Assembly (NCBI GenBank): GCA_000156155.1
Contig: DS995299.1
Coordinates: forward strand, 1,270,327-1,334,326
Source of the DNA: a beta proteobacterium KB13
Lineage (GTDB): Bacteria > Pseudomonadota > Gammaproteobacteria > Burkholderiales > Methylophilaceae
Direction: 5' to 3'
Length of the DNA: 64,000 bases
A model generated the notes under the pieces. That model was not told the DNA's origin, ran no database searches, and saw only the letters and a list, made by a program, of their open reading frames with translations. A program made the translations under genes and the position numbers. Below, piece after piece: positions 39,100 through 46,793 of this stretch. The stretch's first letter is position 1. Each line of letters opens with the position of its first letter.

Positions 39100-39651
39100 T
39101 TGAAACCAAAAGAAAAAATTATTTTGGCCTTAAAAGATCTGATTGAATCCTCTGAGATGCCCTCGATCAGTACAAAAAATATTGCACGCCAGGCTAATTA
39201 CAGTGAGGCGATGATCTATCAGAATTTTCGGTCAAAGCATGAGCTCATGACAAGCCTCCTCAATCATCACAAAGAATCCATTGCATCAATCAAAGACACA
39301 GTAGATAAAAGCTCGAGCTTGTCATCGGTAAAAATTAAAAATTTCATCAAAGAAATATTTCGTTATGCGGAAAAGAATTATTCTTTTGTGTATCTTGTTA
39401 TGTTTGAACCTAGGGATAACTCAGAAAAAAATTATAAAACATCATTGGATGAATTTAATCTATCTATGGAAGAGATTTTTAAAGACTATCTCAAGGGTTA
39501 CGTGCTTGAACCCAAAACGAGCAGATATCCTGAGGATACTTTATTAAACAGTATACTGACTTTTATTTATGGGCAATTTAATTTGTACCGACTAGACAAA
39601 AAGAAGTTGCCTAGTTTACGATTGGATATCCGATTGGATAAATTAATTTAA
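39100..39651 (+). CDS. TetR-family transcriptional regulator
   Basis: A 183-residue regulator with a TTG start. The helix-turn-helix occupies about 8-55 (ISTKNIARQANYSEAMIYQNF). The C-terminal ligand domain is diverged, so no effector is suggested. It lies 2 bases before the cyclase gene and behind a promoter with an overlapping palindrome, so it probably represses itself and the cyclase. Confidence 0.85.
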   Translation: MKPKEKIILALKDLIESSEMPSISTKNIARQANYSEAMIYQNFRSKHELMTSLLNHHKESIASIKDTVDKSSSLSSVKIKNFIKEIFRYAEKNYSFVYLVMFEPRDNSEKNYKTSLDEFNLSMEEIFKDYLKGYVLEPKTSRYPEDTLLNSILTFIYGQFNLYRLDKKKLPSLRLDIRLDKLI

Positions 39652-39653
39652 TA

Positions 39654-41642
39654 ATGAATAAATTAAAACAATTCATTTTCAAATTATTGTTACCTTTCCC
39701 CGCTGGCGTATTGGTCGCTTTAATTTTATGGTTTGTCGCGACCGCAAACATCTTGAATATTGCTGACAAGAGCAGACACTTTACCCTTGATCTCCTGAGC
39801 CAATCTTTTCCCTACGAGGAAGCTTTTGGATCCTATGCCGACAGAATGTTATTTATCGATATTGATGATGAGGCGCTAAATAAAATTGGACAATGGCCGT
39901 GGCCAAGACAAAAAATATCCGAAATATTTAATGCCATTAACCTGCAAAATCCAGCGGTGGTGGGGGTGGATATTTTATTTGCTGAAAAAGATCGCTACGC
40001 CTCAGAAAATATTGCAGGCTTTTTCGGAATACAAGAAGAGGAATTTACTCAGCTTGGAGTCCTGGATGGGGACAAGTTACTAGCTGATAAGATGTCGGAT
40101 TTTCCTTATGTGCTAGCTATTGCAGCCCTCGATGATGATCAAGAAATAGAAGAAAATCAGACCGATGTGACCGGACGCTTTGTGGTGATTGATGAGGCCG
40201 ATCAATTTCTATACCAAGCGGATACGCTACTAGCTCCAATTAAAGAATTTGAAAATACGCCCGGCTTTGGTTTTGTAAACACCATTAAGCGCGAGGGCAA
40301 GATTCGTAAAACTCCCATACTCTTTTCTATTAAAGACGAGATCCATCCATCCTTAAATCTTGAAATGGTCAGGGTTGCTCAAGGTACCCCTAACCATGTT
40401 ATGAAATTTAATGATGTGGGGGATAAATTACTCATTAAGTCCGGCGAGGTCATCACGCAAACCGATCTTGATGGTACGTTCTACTTCCACTATGGAGACA
40501 TGAACCGGTTTAATACAGCCTCAATCTTGGACGTCATGGAAAATAAGGTGGATTTATCAGAGAAAATCTTAATTATTGGCTCATCGGCAGCCGGCCTTGG
40601 GGACTACCATTCTACAAGCTACCAAGAAGACATTCCGGGACCGTTATTTCATTTACAGGTGATTGATCAGATATTAGGACAGCGGTTTATTAATTTTCAC
40701 CCGGTGTATGACCAGATCATATACTTATTAACGGTCATGTTTAGTATCACCTTATGTTGGCTGATCACCAAGTACTCAGTCTACCTGATCGCCTTTGCAC
40801 TGCCGATTTCCCTCGCCCCGCTCTACTATTTGTCTAAGTATGCGTTTTTAGGTTTTGGGCTGATAGTGAATGTTCCCTTGGCTCTAGCCATCCTATTTTT
40901 TTCAGGAATCGCGACCTATATCATCAAAACATTCATTGAAAATATTGAAAAAAGAAAGATCCAAAGTTCTTTCTTACAATACGTGCCTGCTGATATTGTC
41001 AAAAACATTAATAAGGAATCTGATGTGCCATCCTTAGGTGGCGAGGAGATTGAGGCGACCGTCTTCTTTTTAGATATACGAGGATTCACAAGCATTACAG
41101 AAACCCTAAAAGATGATCCTAATCTTTTAGTTAAGGTGATTGGTCATATCATGAATCGAGTGACTGATATCTTAATACAACATGAAGCGACCATCGATAA
41201 GTACATCGGTGATGCCGTCATGGCATTTTGGAATGCTCCTGTGAAAGTTGAGAATCATCAAGCTAAAGCTTATCAAGCCTCATTAGCTATTAAGCAAGAG
41301 ATTCCGAAAATTAATGCTGAAGTGAAAGCCATGCTCAGCCAAGAACAAAGTAAATTAATTAACGTCAATTTTGGGATGGGATTAAGTACGGGCCAGGTGG
41401 TTGTCGGGAACATGGGCTCGGAATTCCGTTTCAATTACTCGGTCATGGGTGACATGGTCAATGTTGCCGCACGATTAGAAGCGATGACCAAAGAGAAGAA
41501 AAAGACCATCCTCGCTGGGTCACTCAATTTTTCTGATGAGGCGATCAAGAATTTCAAAGCACAGGGAATTGCGTTAAAATTTATTGATGACATTGCTGTT
41601 CGTGGAAAAAAAGAAAAAATACCGGTGTATGCAGTCGAGTAA
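39654..41642 (+). CDS. CHASE2-domain class III adenylate/guanylate cyclase
   Basis: Membrane-bound nucleotide cyclase of 662 residues. After an N-terminal membrane segment (about 14-34) comes an extracytoplasmic CHASE2 sensor domain (about 40-345), three transmembrane helices (about 350-430) and a C-terminal class III cyclase domain. The metal-binding aspartates are D474 (FFLDIRGFTS) and D520 (KYIGDAVMAF). It most likely makes cAMP, though GTP use cannot be excluded. A phosphodiesterase gene at 59.9-60.7 kb may oppose it. Confidence 0.9.
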   Translation: MNKLKQFIFKLLLPFPAGVLVALILWFVATANILNIADKSRHFTLDLLSQSFPYEEAFGSYADRMLFIDIDDEALNKIGQWPWPRQKISEIFNAINLQNPAVVGVDILFAEKDRYASENIAGFFGIQEEEFTQLGVLDGDKLLADKMSDFPYVLAIAALDDDQEIEENQTDVTGRFVVIDEADQFLYQADTLLAPIKEFENTPGFGFVNTIKREGKIRKTPILFSIKDEIHPSLNLEMVRVAQGTPNHVMKFNDVGDKLLIKSGEVITQTDLDGTFYFHYGDMNRFNTASILDVMENKVDLSEKILIIGSSAAGLGDYHSTSYQEDIPGPLFHLQVIDQILGQRFINFHPVYDQIIYLLTVMFSITLCWLITKYSVYLIAFALPISLAPLYYLSKYAFLGFGLIVNVPLALAILFFSGIATYIIKTFIENIEKRKIQSSFLQYVPADIVKNINKESDVPSLGGEEIEATVFFLDIRGFTSITETLKDDPNLLVKVIGHIMNRVTDILIQHEATIDKYIGDAVMAFWNAPVKVENHQAKAYQASLAIKQEIPKINAEVKAMLSQEQSKLINVNFGMGLSTGQVVVGNMGSEFRFNYSVMGDMVNVAARLEAMTKEKKKTILAGSLNFSDEAIKNFKAQGIALKFIDDIAVRGKKEKIPVYAVE

Positions 41643-43182
41643 ATTAAGGTTTTTATCTGGGTTTTCTATCATGGAAATCCTGATGGCAATTGGTATTTTA
41701 GGACTCACAGCTGCGGCTGGCTATCAGGTCTTTCATACCATTGAGCAAAATCAGTACAGAGCCATCCAGGCCACGCAAAATGTAGATAAACCGATTGCTG
41801 CCTTTAATCAGTTTTTTGCTCAGTATAATTCCAGCCAAGAGTTATCGACCGCCATTGAGGTCCTAGATCTCACTCCGAACATTGATCCATTCACGAATTC
41901 AAATCGTTTTCGTAGTGACCGGATCAGGGTGCTGTTTGATCCAGATAGCACAGATTTAGGTTTAGACGCAAACCCCGGTGACTTAACTGCCAATCTGACA
42001 GCTGACTACACATATGAAGATGGTAATATTGCTGCTGGGTTTGGCCAAGGAACAAGTCTTACAGATCCAGATGCCTTCGTTCACCAGGATTACATTGCCT
42101 CTGGCAGTGTGACTCTGCCGGATCGAACATTGTTCGACCCCAACGATGATCCCATTTCACAAACTTTAAAACTATTTGATATGGGAGGTCGACAAAGAGG
42201 AACTTGGATTGGTATCGCATTTATTAATGGAGATTTTTATTTACGAATGCGGGCGGGACGAGGAACTGTCAGTGAGGACGATAATTTTAGTGGCCCAGAC
42301 CGTGCGATTCGTAGTATCGAGTTAAATGAAATACCTGAATTTGATGGCATGGAGCATGATCTTACATGGGATATTGATACGGGTAGCACTGATGATCAAA
42401 GCCCAGGAAGAATTCGATTATGGATTGATAACCGGAAAGTCATTGACTCTGAAGCGACCTGTACTGCTGATCAGTGTCAATTGGGGCTTCCGGGCGAGTT
42501 GCCTTCTTGGGCTGGAGGTAATTCAGGAAGCTGGGGCAATGGAGGAAATTGTGGAGGGTTAACAGAGGTGCCAGGGGGTACGGATACTTATGACGGCCCT
42601 CAACAGTTTCAAAATTGTAATCCTTGGCCAACAGCAGCCGGGACATTAAGTATCTTTCGAGATCAGTTGATCGATGAGAGCAACGTGCCATCAACAGACG
42701 AACCACAAATTACGTTACCTCTGACAAATTTATCGATTGACGATAATGCAGCTATCTATTACCGAGTCTTTGCCATTCCCCAGGAGTCCTGCAAATTTAC
42801 CGGAGGTTCCAACTACCAGTACACCTTTGATTGTTTTGATGACGATGATTATGACCGTCTGAAGACAGACATCAATAATTTGATGAACACTGATAATGTC
42901 CCCTTCTTTGATATCGGGATGTTGGATGGGGCCATTTGTCGAGTGACAGCTTACGACTCGGCTACCGAAACACTGACTTTAGAAGAAAATTCTGGCTGCC
43001 CAGCGAGCTCAGTATCCACTGATCCCACAGCGTCTTCAACGGTGTACTTTCTTCCCCCGCGGTTGGTGTTTTATTCCTCTGATTTTACCTTACGATTTGT
43101 GCAGTCTGTGATGGAAAGCTTTGCCGACCCTATGGACCGCTTCGGCGATACCTTGGCTAACCGTCAGCCATCCAGTTTCTAA
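41629..43182 (+). CDS. Minor pilin/pseudopilin with a large extracellular domain
   Basis: I start at ATG 41629 (MQSSKLRFLSG), which overlaps the cyclase end by 14 bases and leaves a short leader before the cleavage point G/FSIMEILMAIGILGL, with Glu+5. The 517-residue product is very long for a pilin. The middle part around 190-270 (GTWIGIAFINGDFYLRMRAG, GRIRLWIDNRKVID) resembles a concanavalin-like lectin sandwich. Cys residues are frequent in the C-terminal half. It ends one base from the convergent LamG pseudopilin stop. Confidence 0.72.
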   Translation: MQSSKLRFLSGFSIMEILMAIGILGLTAAAGYQVFHTIEQNQYRAIQATQNVDKPIAAFNQFFAQYNSSQELSTAIEVLDLTPNIDPFTNSNRFRSDRIRVLFDPDSTDLGLDANPGDLTANLTADYTYEDGNIAAGFGQGTSLTDPDAFVHQDYIASGSVTLPDRTLFDPNDDPISQTLKLFDMGGRQRGTWIGIAFINGDFYLRMRAGRGTVSEDDNFSGPDRAIRSIELNEIPEFDGMEHDLTWDIDTGSTDDQSPGRIRLWIDNRKVIDSEATCTADQCQLGLPGELPSWAGGNSGSWGNGGNCGGLTEVPGGTDTYDGPQQFQNCNPWPTAAGTLSIFRDQLIDESNVPSTDEPQITLPLTNLSIDDNAAIYYRVFAIPQESCKFTGGSNYQYTFDCFDDDDYDRLKTDINNLMNTDNVPFFDIGMLDGAICRVTAYDSATETLTLEENSGCPASSVSTDPTASSTVYFLPPRLVFYSSDFTLRFVQSVMESFADPMDRFGDTLANRQPSSF

Positions 43183-43183
43183 A

Positions 43184-44782
43184 TTAGTAACGTTTGACGT
43201 TAGTGATAATTCCTCTTCCATCATCAGTGACTCCATATCGAAGTGTCGATGAAAAAGTGGCGACTGATTTTGCTTGATCAGATTTTGACCAAGCACAGCT
43301 CATGACTCTAAAAGTGTATGGGAAAGATGAATTAGCAATGTTATTCGGGTTGTCATTATCCATGACCGTAAAGTATCTTAAAAAATGAGAGCCATGATCA
43401 TATCGTGGAGACATCCGCGTGCTGCGTTTTAAAAACTGATTGGATAAAATAGCTGAGCTCCCTCCTGGAGTGACAGTGGTCAGGGGAATTCCATCGAGGT
43501 CGTTCTCGATATTTTCCTGGATTTCATCTTCAGTTAAAGCGCGTTGCCAAATACGAGCATTATGAAAGTAACCTTGGGTAAATGAATCTTGTTCCCAGTT
43601 ACTTCTCCCTAGAAAATTTGAGGTATAAGGGACCGCATTATTTGGCCTCGTTGGATTTTCGGTCCACGTCGTCCAGCCATTAGTATCTAGTGCTGTTGGT
43701 ACAATACTTTTTCCTTCAGCGTCTGTTGGGTTTGCAAATTCACGAACAATGGTGTTGCCGTTATTACACTGTGAAGGCAAAGATGTTCTTGCGTTTGCAG
43801 AAGTGTTGGGACCGTCAGAGGCAAGCCAGGTATCGTTGACGCCACGAGCCATCGAGTCATTGTTACACGTCATCCCCATTCTCATCATATTTCTTTCAAC
43901 AGTTAAAAAAGAATGTACCCAGATTCTAGCCGGGAAAGGGATTCCGTTCGAGCCATCAATCCTCGCTTTGTTATTATTGTCATTAGGGCAATTACATAGA
44001 CCATTTCCTGTGGGTTGGAAATAATGACTGACCAAATTACCACTATCACTCTGCCATGCTAATAAAATATTCGAGTTTCCCTGGTTATTTGTTGGGGTTG
44101 GATTACCAAGATCAAATATCCTTGGCCAGTGAGCATCGCCTAGATAGTTGTCATCGGTAAGATAGGTCCAGGCTTCTAGGGTAAATCCTCCATTACCAGG
44201 ATCTAGCTGATCATCAGGAATAAAACCGAGATTAATAGATTGTAACAAGGCTTGAGATCGTGCAATGTTACCACCACCCGGGTCGTCACTGCCAGGAATA
44301 AAAAAGGTGGTTGCTAAATTCCTAATTAGGTCTGCAGGCCAAGAATCCTTACCCGTATAACTCCCAGATATTCCACAAGCATTAGCATCGTTTTCATCAT
44401 CATTGAGGTTATCAAAATCAGTGTCTTGATCTAACTGAATCCAATCAGAAAATGGTTCGGAAGAATAACTGGCTATAGCAGGTGTAAGGGTATTACTATC
44501 ACTATCACAGTCACCAACACCTCCAACTCTGGGAAGAAAGGCGCACAACATACTCATATTTTCTGATTGGGAAGCAAGATTTCTGAGAAGGAAGGTAATA
44601 TTTTCTAGACCAGTTCGTGCTAGGGCGTTCGCTCTTACTCGATTATCTTCTTTGTATTCACTCTGAATAGCAAAGTCAGAATTGGATAATAAGCTGGATG
44701 TGATAATCACCATCACAGCAACCATCGCCATCGCCGCTGGTAACATGTATCCCGATTTTAATTTTTTCTTAGAAGTTTTCAT
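43184..44782 (-). CDS. PilX/MshQ-like minor pilin with LamG domain
   Basis: A 532-residue protein whose N-terminal helix (GYMLPAAMAMVAVMVIITSS) and RANALARTGLENITFLLRN resemble PilX-type minor pilins, though Glu+5 is missing. The central part from about 180 to 430 is a LamG/concanavalin-like domain: GGFTLEAWTYLTDD at its start and ARIWQRALTEDEI at its end. LamG domains bind sugars or proteins, so a pilus-tip lectin role is plausible. Its start overlaps the upstream pseudopilin by 14 bases. Confidence 0.75.
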   Translation of the reverse strand: MKTSKKKLKSGYMLPAAMAMVAVMVIITSSLLSNSDFAIQSEYKEDNRVRANALARTGLENITFLLRNLASQSENMSMLCAFLPRVGGVGDCDSDSNTLTPAIASYSSEPFSDWIQLDQDTDFDNLNDDENDANACGISGSYTGKDSWPADLIRNLATTFFIPGSDDPGGGNIARSQALLQSINLGFIPDDQLDPGNGGFTLEAWTYLTDDNYLGDAHWPRIFDLGNPTPTNNQGNSNILLAWQSDSGNLVSHYFQPTGNGLCNCPNDNNNKARIDGSNGIPFPARIWVHSFLTVERNMMRMGMTCNNDSMARGVNDTWLASDGPNTSANARTSLPSQCNNGNTIVREFANPTDAEGKSIVPTALDTNGWTTWTENPTRPNNAVPYTSNFLGRSNWEQDSFTQGYFHNARIWQRALTEDEIQENIENDLDGIPLTTVTPGGSSAILSNQFLKRSTRMSPRYDHGSHFLRYFTVMDNDNPNNIANSSFPYTFRVMSCAWSKSDQAKSVATFSSTLRYGVTDDGRGIITNVKRY

Positions 44783-45899
44783 GAGTGCAAGATTGCGACA
44801 AACGATGTAAGTTTAATAGAAAACTACCCTGTCCGGTGCCTAAATTTTGGTCGTGCTCTAAGATGCTTTGATTATTCGATAATAAAATAGTGATTAATCT
44901 CTTTGAGCTAATTTCAGAACCTGGGTTAATCACAATGGGTGGTGAACAGCCGTCTGCCTCTACACATCGTGGTACGTATTCCAGCTCATTTAAAATAGCT
45001 TGCCATTGAGTCGAGGTTCTTTGTGCGCCTGCATCAAGATGTAAAAACCCTCTGGCTCGATGATCGGCATCGATATTATGTTGTGTTTGCGGACACTTGG
45101 CGCTTGTTGACCCCGCATGACAAAAAAGACAATTCACGCTGACACCTCCAATAGTGGTGGAGTTATTTCCCGCACAATTTACACCAGTGAGTGTCAATCG
45201 GTCTTGGTCGTTATTGTAGTTACTGGTAAATGCGACAAATGCGTAACGATAATCATCTGGTAGTCCATTAAACCAACTCTGGTTTGGACTCGCGATACGG
45301 CAGCCAATATCCTGAATCTTGTTGTACTTTATGACGGTTTGTGAGGCGTTGATATCGAGGTCTAAGGTATCATTATTTTGTCCAATGAGTTTTCCTTGAG
45401 GCTTTAAATTAAACTGGACGGTTTGATTGTCCGAAATAAACCAAGCTCGAGCAGTGTCTTTTTTGACATATATCGGCTCTGAGATTTTTTTAACACTATC
45501 CGGCATGTCATCCTCGCAACCTATACCAACCCCATGATAGACGGCATGAGGGCCATTTGCATCATCGAAACCCAGCCACAAAGATTGGCGGATGAATTGC
45601 TCATTGACCACGTCGTTAAACCCCATGCACTTACCGTCTTGGTTGGTAAAGTTTAAATCTCCGATAGTAAAGGTGACAGTATTTGAGCCATCATAGGCTC
45701 TGGGGTTAGCCTCTGATTTGGCTAGTAATTTTGAAATTTTTTGGACGGTAACATTTTTTTCAATCAGGATTTTATTGAGCTCTTCTAGGTTGTTTTGTTT
45801 TTTGGTGAAGCTATTCATCATGCTCCACATAAACAATCCAACAACACTGGCCAGTCCTGCATATGTAATGAGTTCCGGAAGAGAGAACCCATTTCGCAT
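44769..45899 (-). CDS. Pseudopilin (PilW/MshO-like)
   Basis: I choose ATG 45899 (MRNG/FSLPELITYAGLASV), which gives a four-residue leader before the prepilin cleavage site with Glu+5; an upstream ATG pair at 45953 lacks a ribosome-binding site. The product has 376 residues. The C-terminal part is rich in Cys and includes NCLFCHAG, a single CxxCH. It is the first gene of a two-gene leftward unit with the LamG minor pilin and is divergent from the prepilin peptidase gene. Confidence 0.72.
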   Translation of the reverse strand: MRNGFSLPELITYAGLASVVGLFMWSMMNSFTKKQNNLEELNKILIEKNVTVQKISKLLAKSEANPRAYDGSNTVTFTIGDLNFTNQDGKCMGFNDVVNEQFIRQSLWLGFDDANGPHAVYHGVGIGCEDDMPDSVKKISEPIYVKKDTARAWFISDNQTVQFNLKPQGKLIGQNNDTLDLDINASQTVIKYNKIQDIGCRIASPNQSWFNGLPDDYRYAFVAFTSNYNNDQDRLTLTGVNCAGNNSTTIGGVSVNCLFCHAGSTSAKCPQTQHNIDADHRARGFLHLDAGAQRTSTQWQAILNELEYVPRCVEADGCSPPIVINPGSEISSKRLITILLSNNQSILEHDQNLGTGQGSFLLNLHRLSQSCTHENF

Positions 45900-45951
45900 T
45901 GTTACACTCGGTCGAGATGATGTACTATGGCTTTTGAAAAAAGGAATCATC

Positions 45952-46701
45952 ATGGAATTATTTTATCAGACAATCATATTTTTTCTAGGCGCATCCATTG
46001 CCAGTTTCGTGAACGCCTGGGCGATGCGTCTCGGAAGTGATGAGTCTATTATGAATCCATCTCGATGCCGCGCATGTGATACTCCCTTAAAATTTCATCA
46101 ATTAATCCCAGTCTTGTCATGGTTAAAACAACGGGGTCAATGTGGATGCAAGAAACAACAAAAAATCTCGATTCGATATTTTTTAACAGAGGTGTTATTC
46201 GGAGTAATTTTTTTGGTGTTATTCACAAACATGCAAATATTTGCCGATAAAACGGAATTTATTTTTTATTTAGTTTTTTTGAGCATATCCCTGCATCTTT
46301 TTTTGACGGACATGGAGTATCAGCAGCTTTATCTACCCATGATGCTGACCGGCATTGGTGTTGGTTTGGGTTATGGATTTTACTTAGATCAATTAGTGCT
46401 CCATTTTTATGGCGCCTTATTAGGATTTACATTGCTATTTGCCACGAATTGGCTCTTTCAATTTTTTCGAAAAAAACAAGGCCTAGGTGATGGGGATAAG
46501 TACCTCCTCGCCATGATGGGCGCGTGGTTTGGCCCATTAATTGTTTTTCAGAGCTTGGTCTTGTCCTCGTGGATAGCGATCATTTTTATGGCTTTTTTAT
46601 ACCTAAAAAATAAAACGATCCCGACAAAAATTGCCTATGGCCCATTTATTATTCTCGCGTCAATTTTTATTCAATTAAATCAATTATTTATTATTTTTTA
46701 A
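45952..46701 (+). CDS. pilD: Prepilin leader peptidase (PilD-like)
   Basis: Membrane aspartic protease that cleaves and N-methylates prepilins. The start at 45952 follows AAGGA by 7 bases. The 249-residue protein has zinc-type cysteines at C39/C42 and C64/C66 and the two active-site aspartates D120 (LTDMEYQQLYLP) and D180 (GLGDGDKYLL), with about seven transmembrane helices. It is somewhat shorter than most PilD proteins, and the second Cys pair is CxC rather than CxxC. Its targets would be the pilin-like proteins in this window. Confidence 0.93.
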   Translation: MELFYQTIIFFLGASIASFVNAWAMRLGSDESIMNPSRCRACDTPLKFHQLIPVLSWLKQRGQCGCKKQQKISIRYFLTEVLFGVIFLVLFTNMQIFADKTEFIFYLVFLSISLHLFLTDMEYQQLYLPMMLTGIGVGLGYGFYLDQLVLHFYGALLGFTLLFATNWLFQFFRKKQGLGDGDKYLLAMMGAWFGPLIVFQSLVLSSWIAIIFMAFLYLKNKTIPTKIAYGPFIILASIFIQLNQLFIIF

Positions 46702-46727
46702 AAAATCACTAAATATTGTATTTTTTC

Positions 46728-46770
46728 TTGTTGATTTACCTATATTTTGATATTATGAAATTAATATCAA
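46728..46770 (+). promoter_or_regulatory. Promoter with palindromic operator upstream of the pilus secretin operon
   Basis: TTGTTG (46728-46733) and TATTAT (46751-46756) are 17 bases apart. TTGATATTA-N6-TAATATCAA (46747-46770) is a perfect 9+9 inverted repeat that covers the -10 and start site, 23 bases before the secretin ATG at 46794. A regulator bound there would block the operon. Confidence 0.6.
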
Positions 46771-46793
46771 TAGTGCATAATTCTAGGGAATTA

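Noticed and set aside
42850..42861. Sequence like the Neisseria DNA uptake word (ACCGTCTGAA)
   Set aside because: One 9-of-10 match only; no repeated uptake word was seen in the window.
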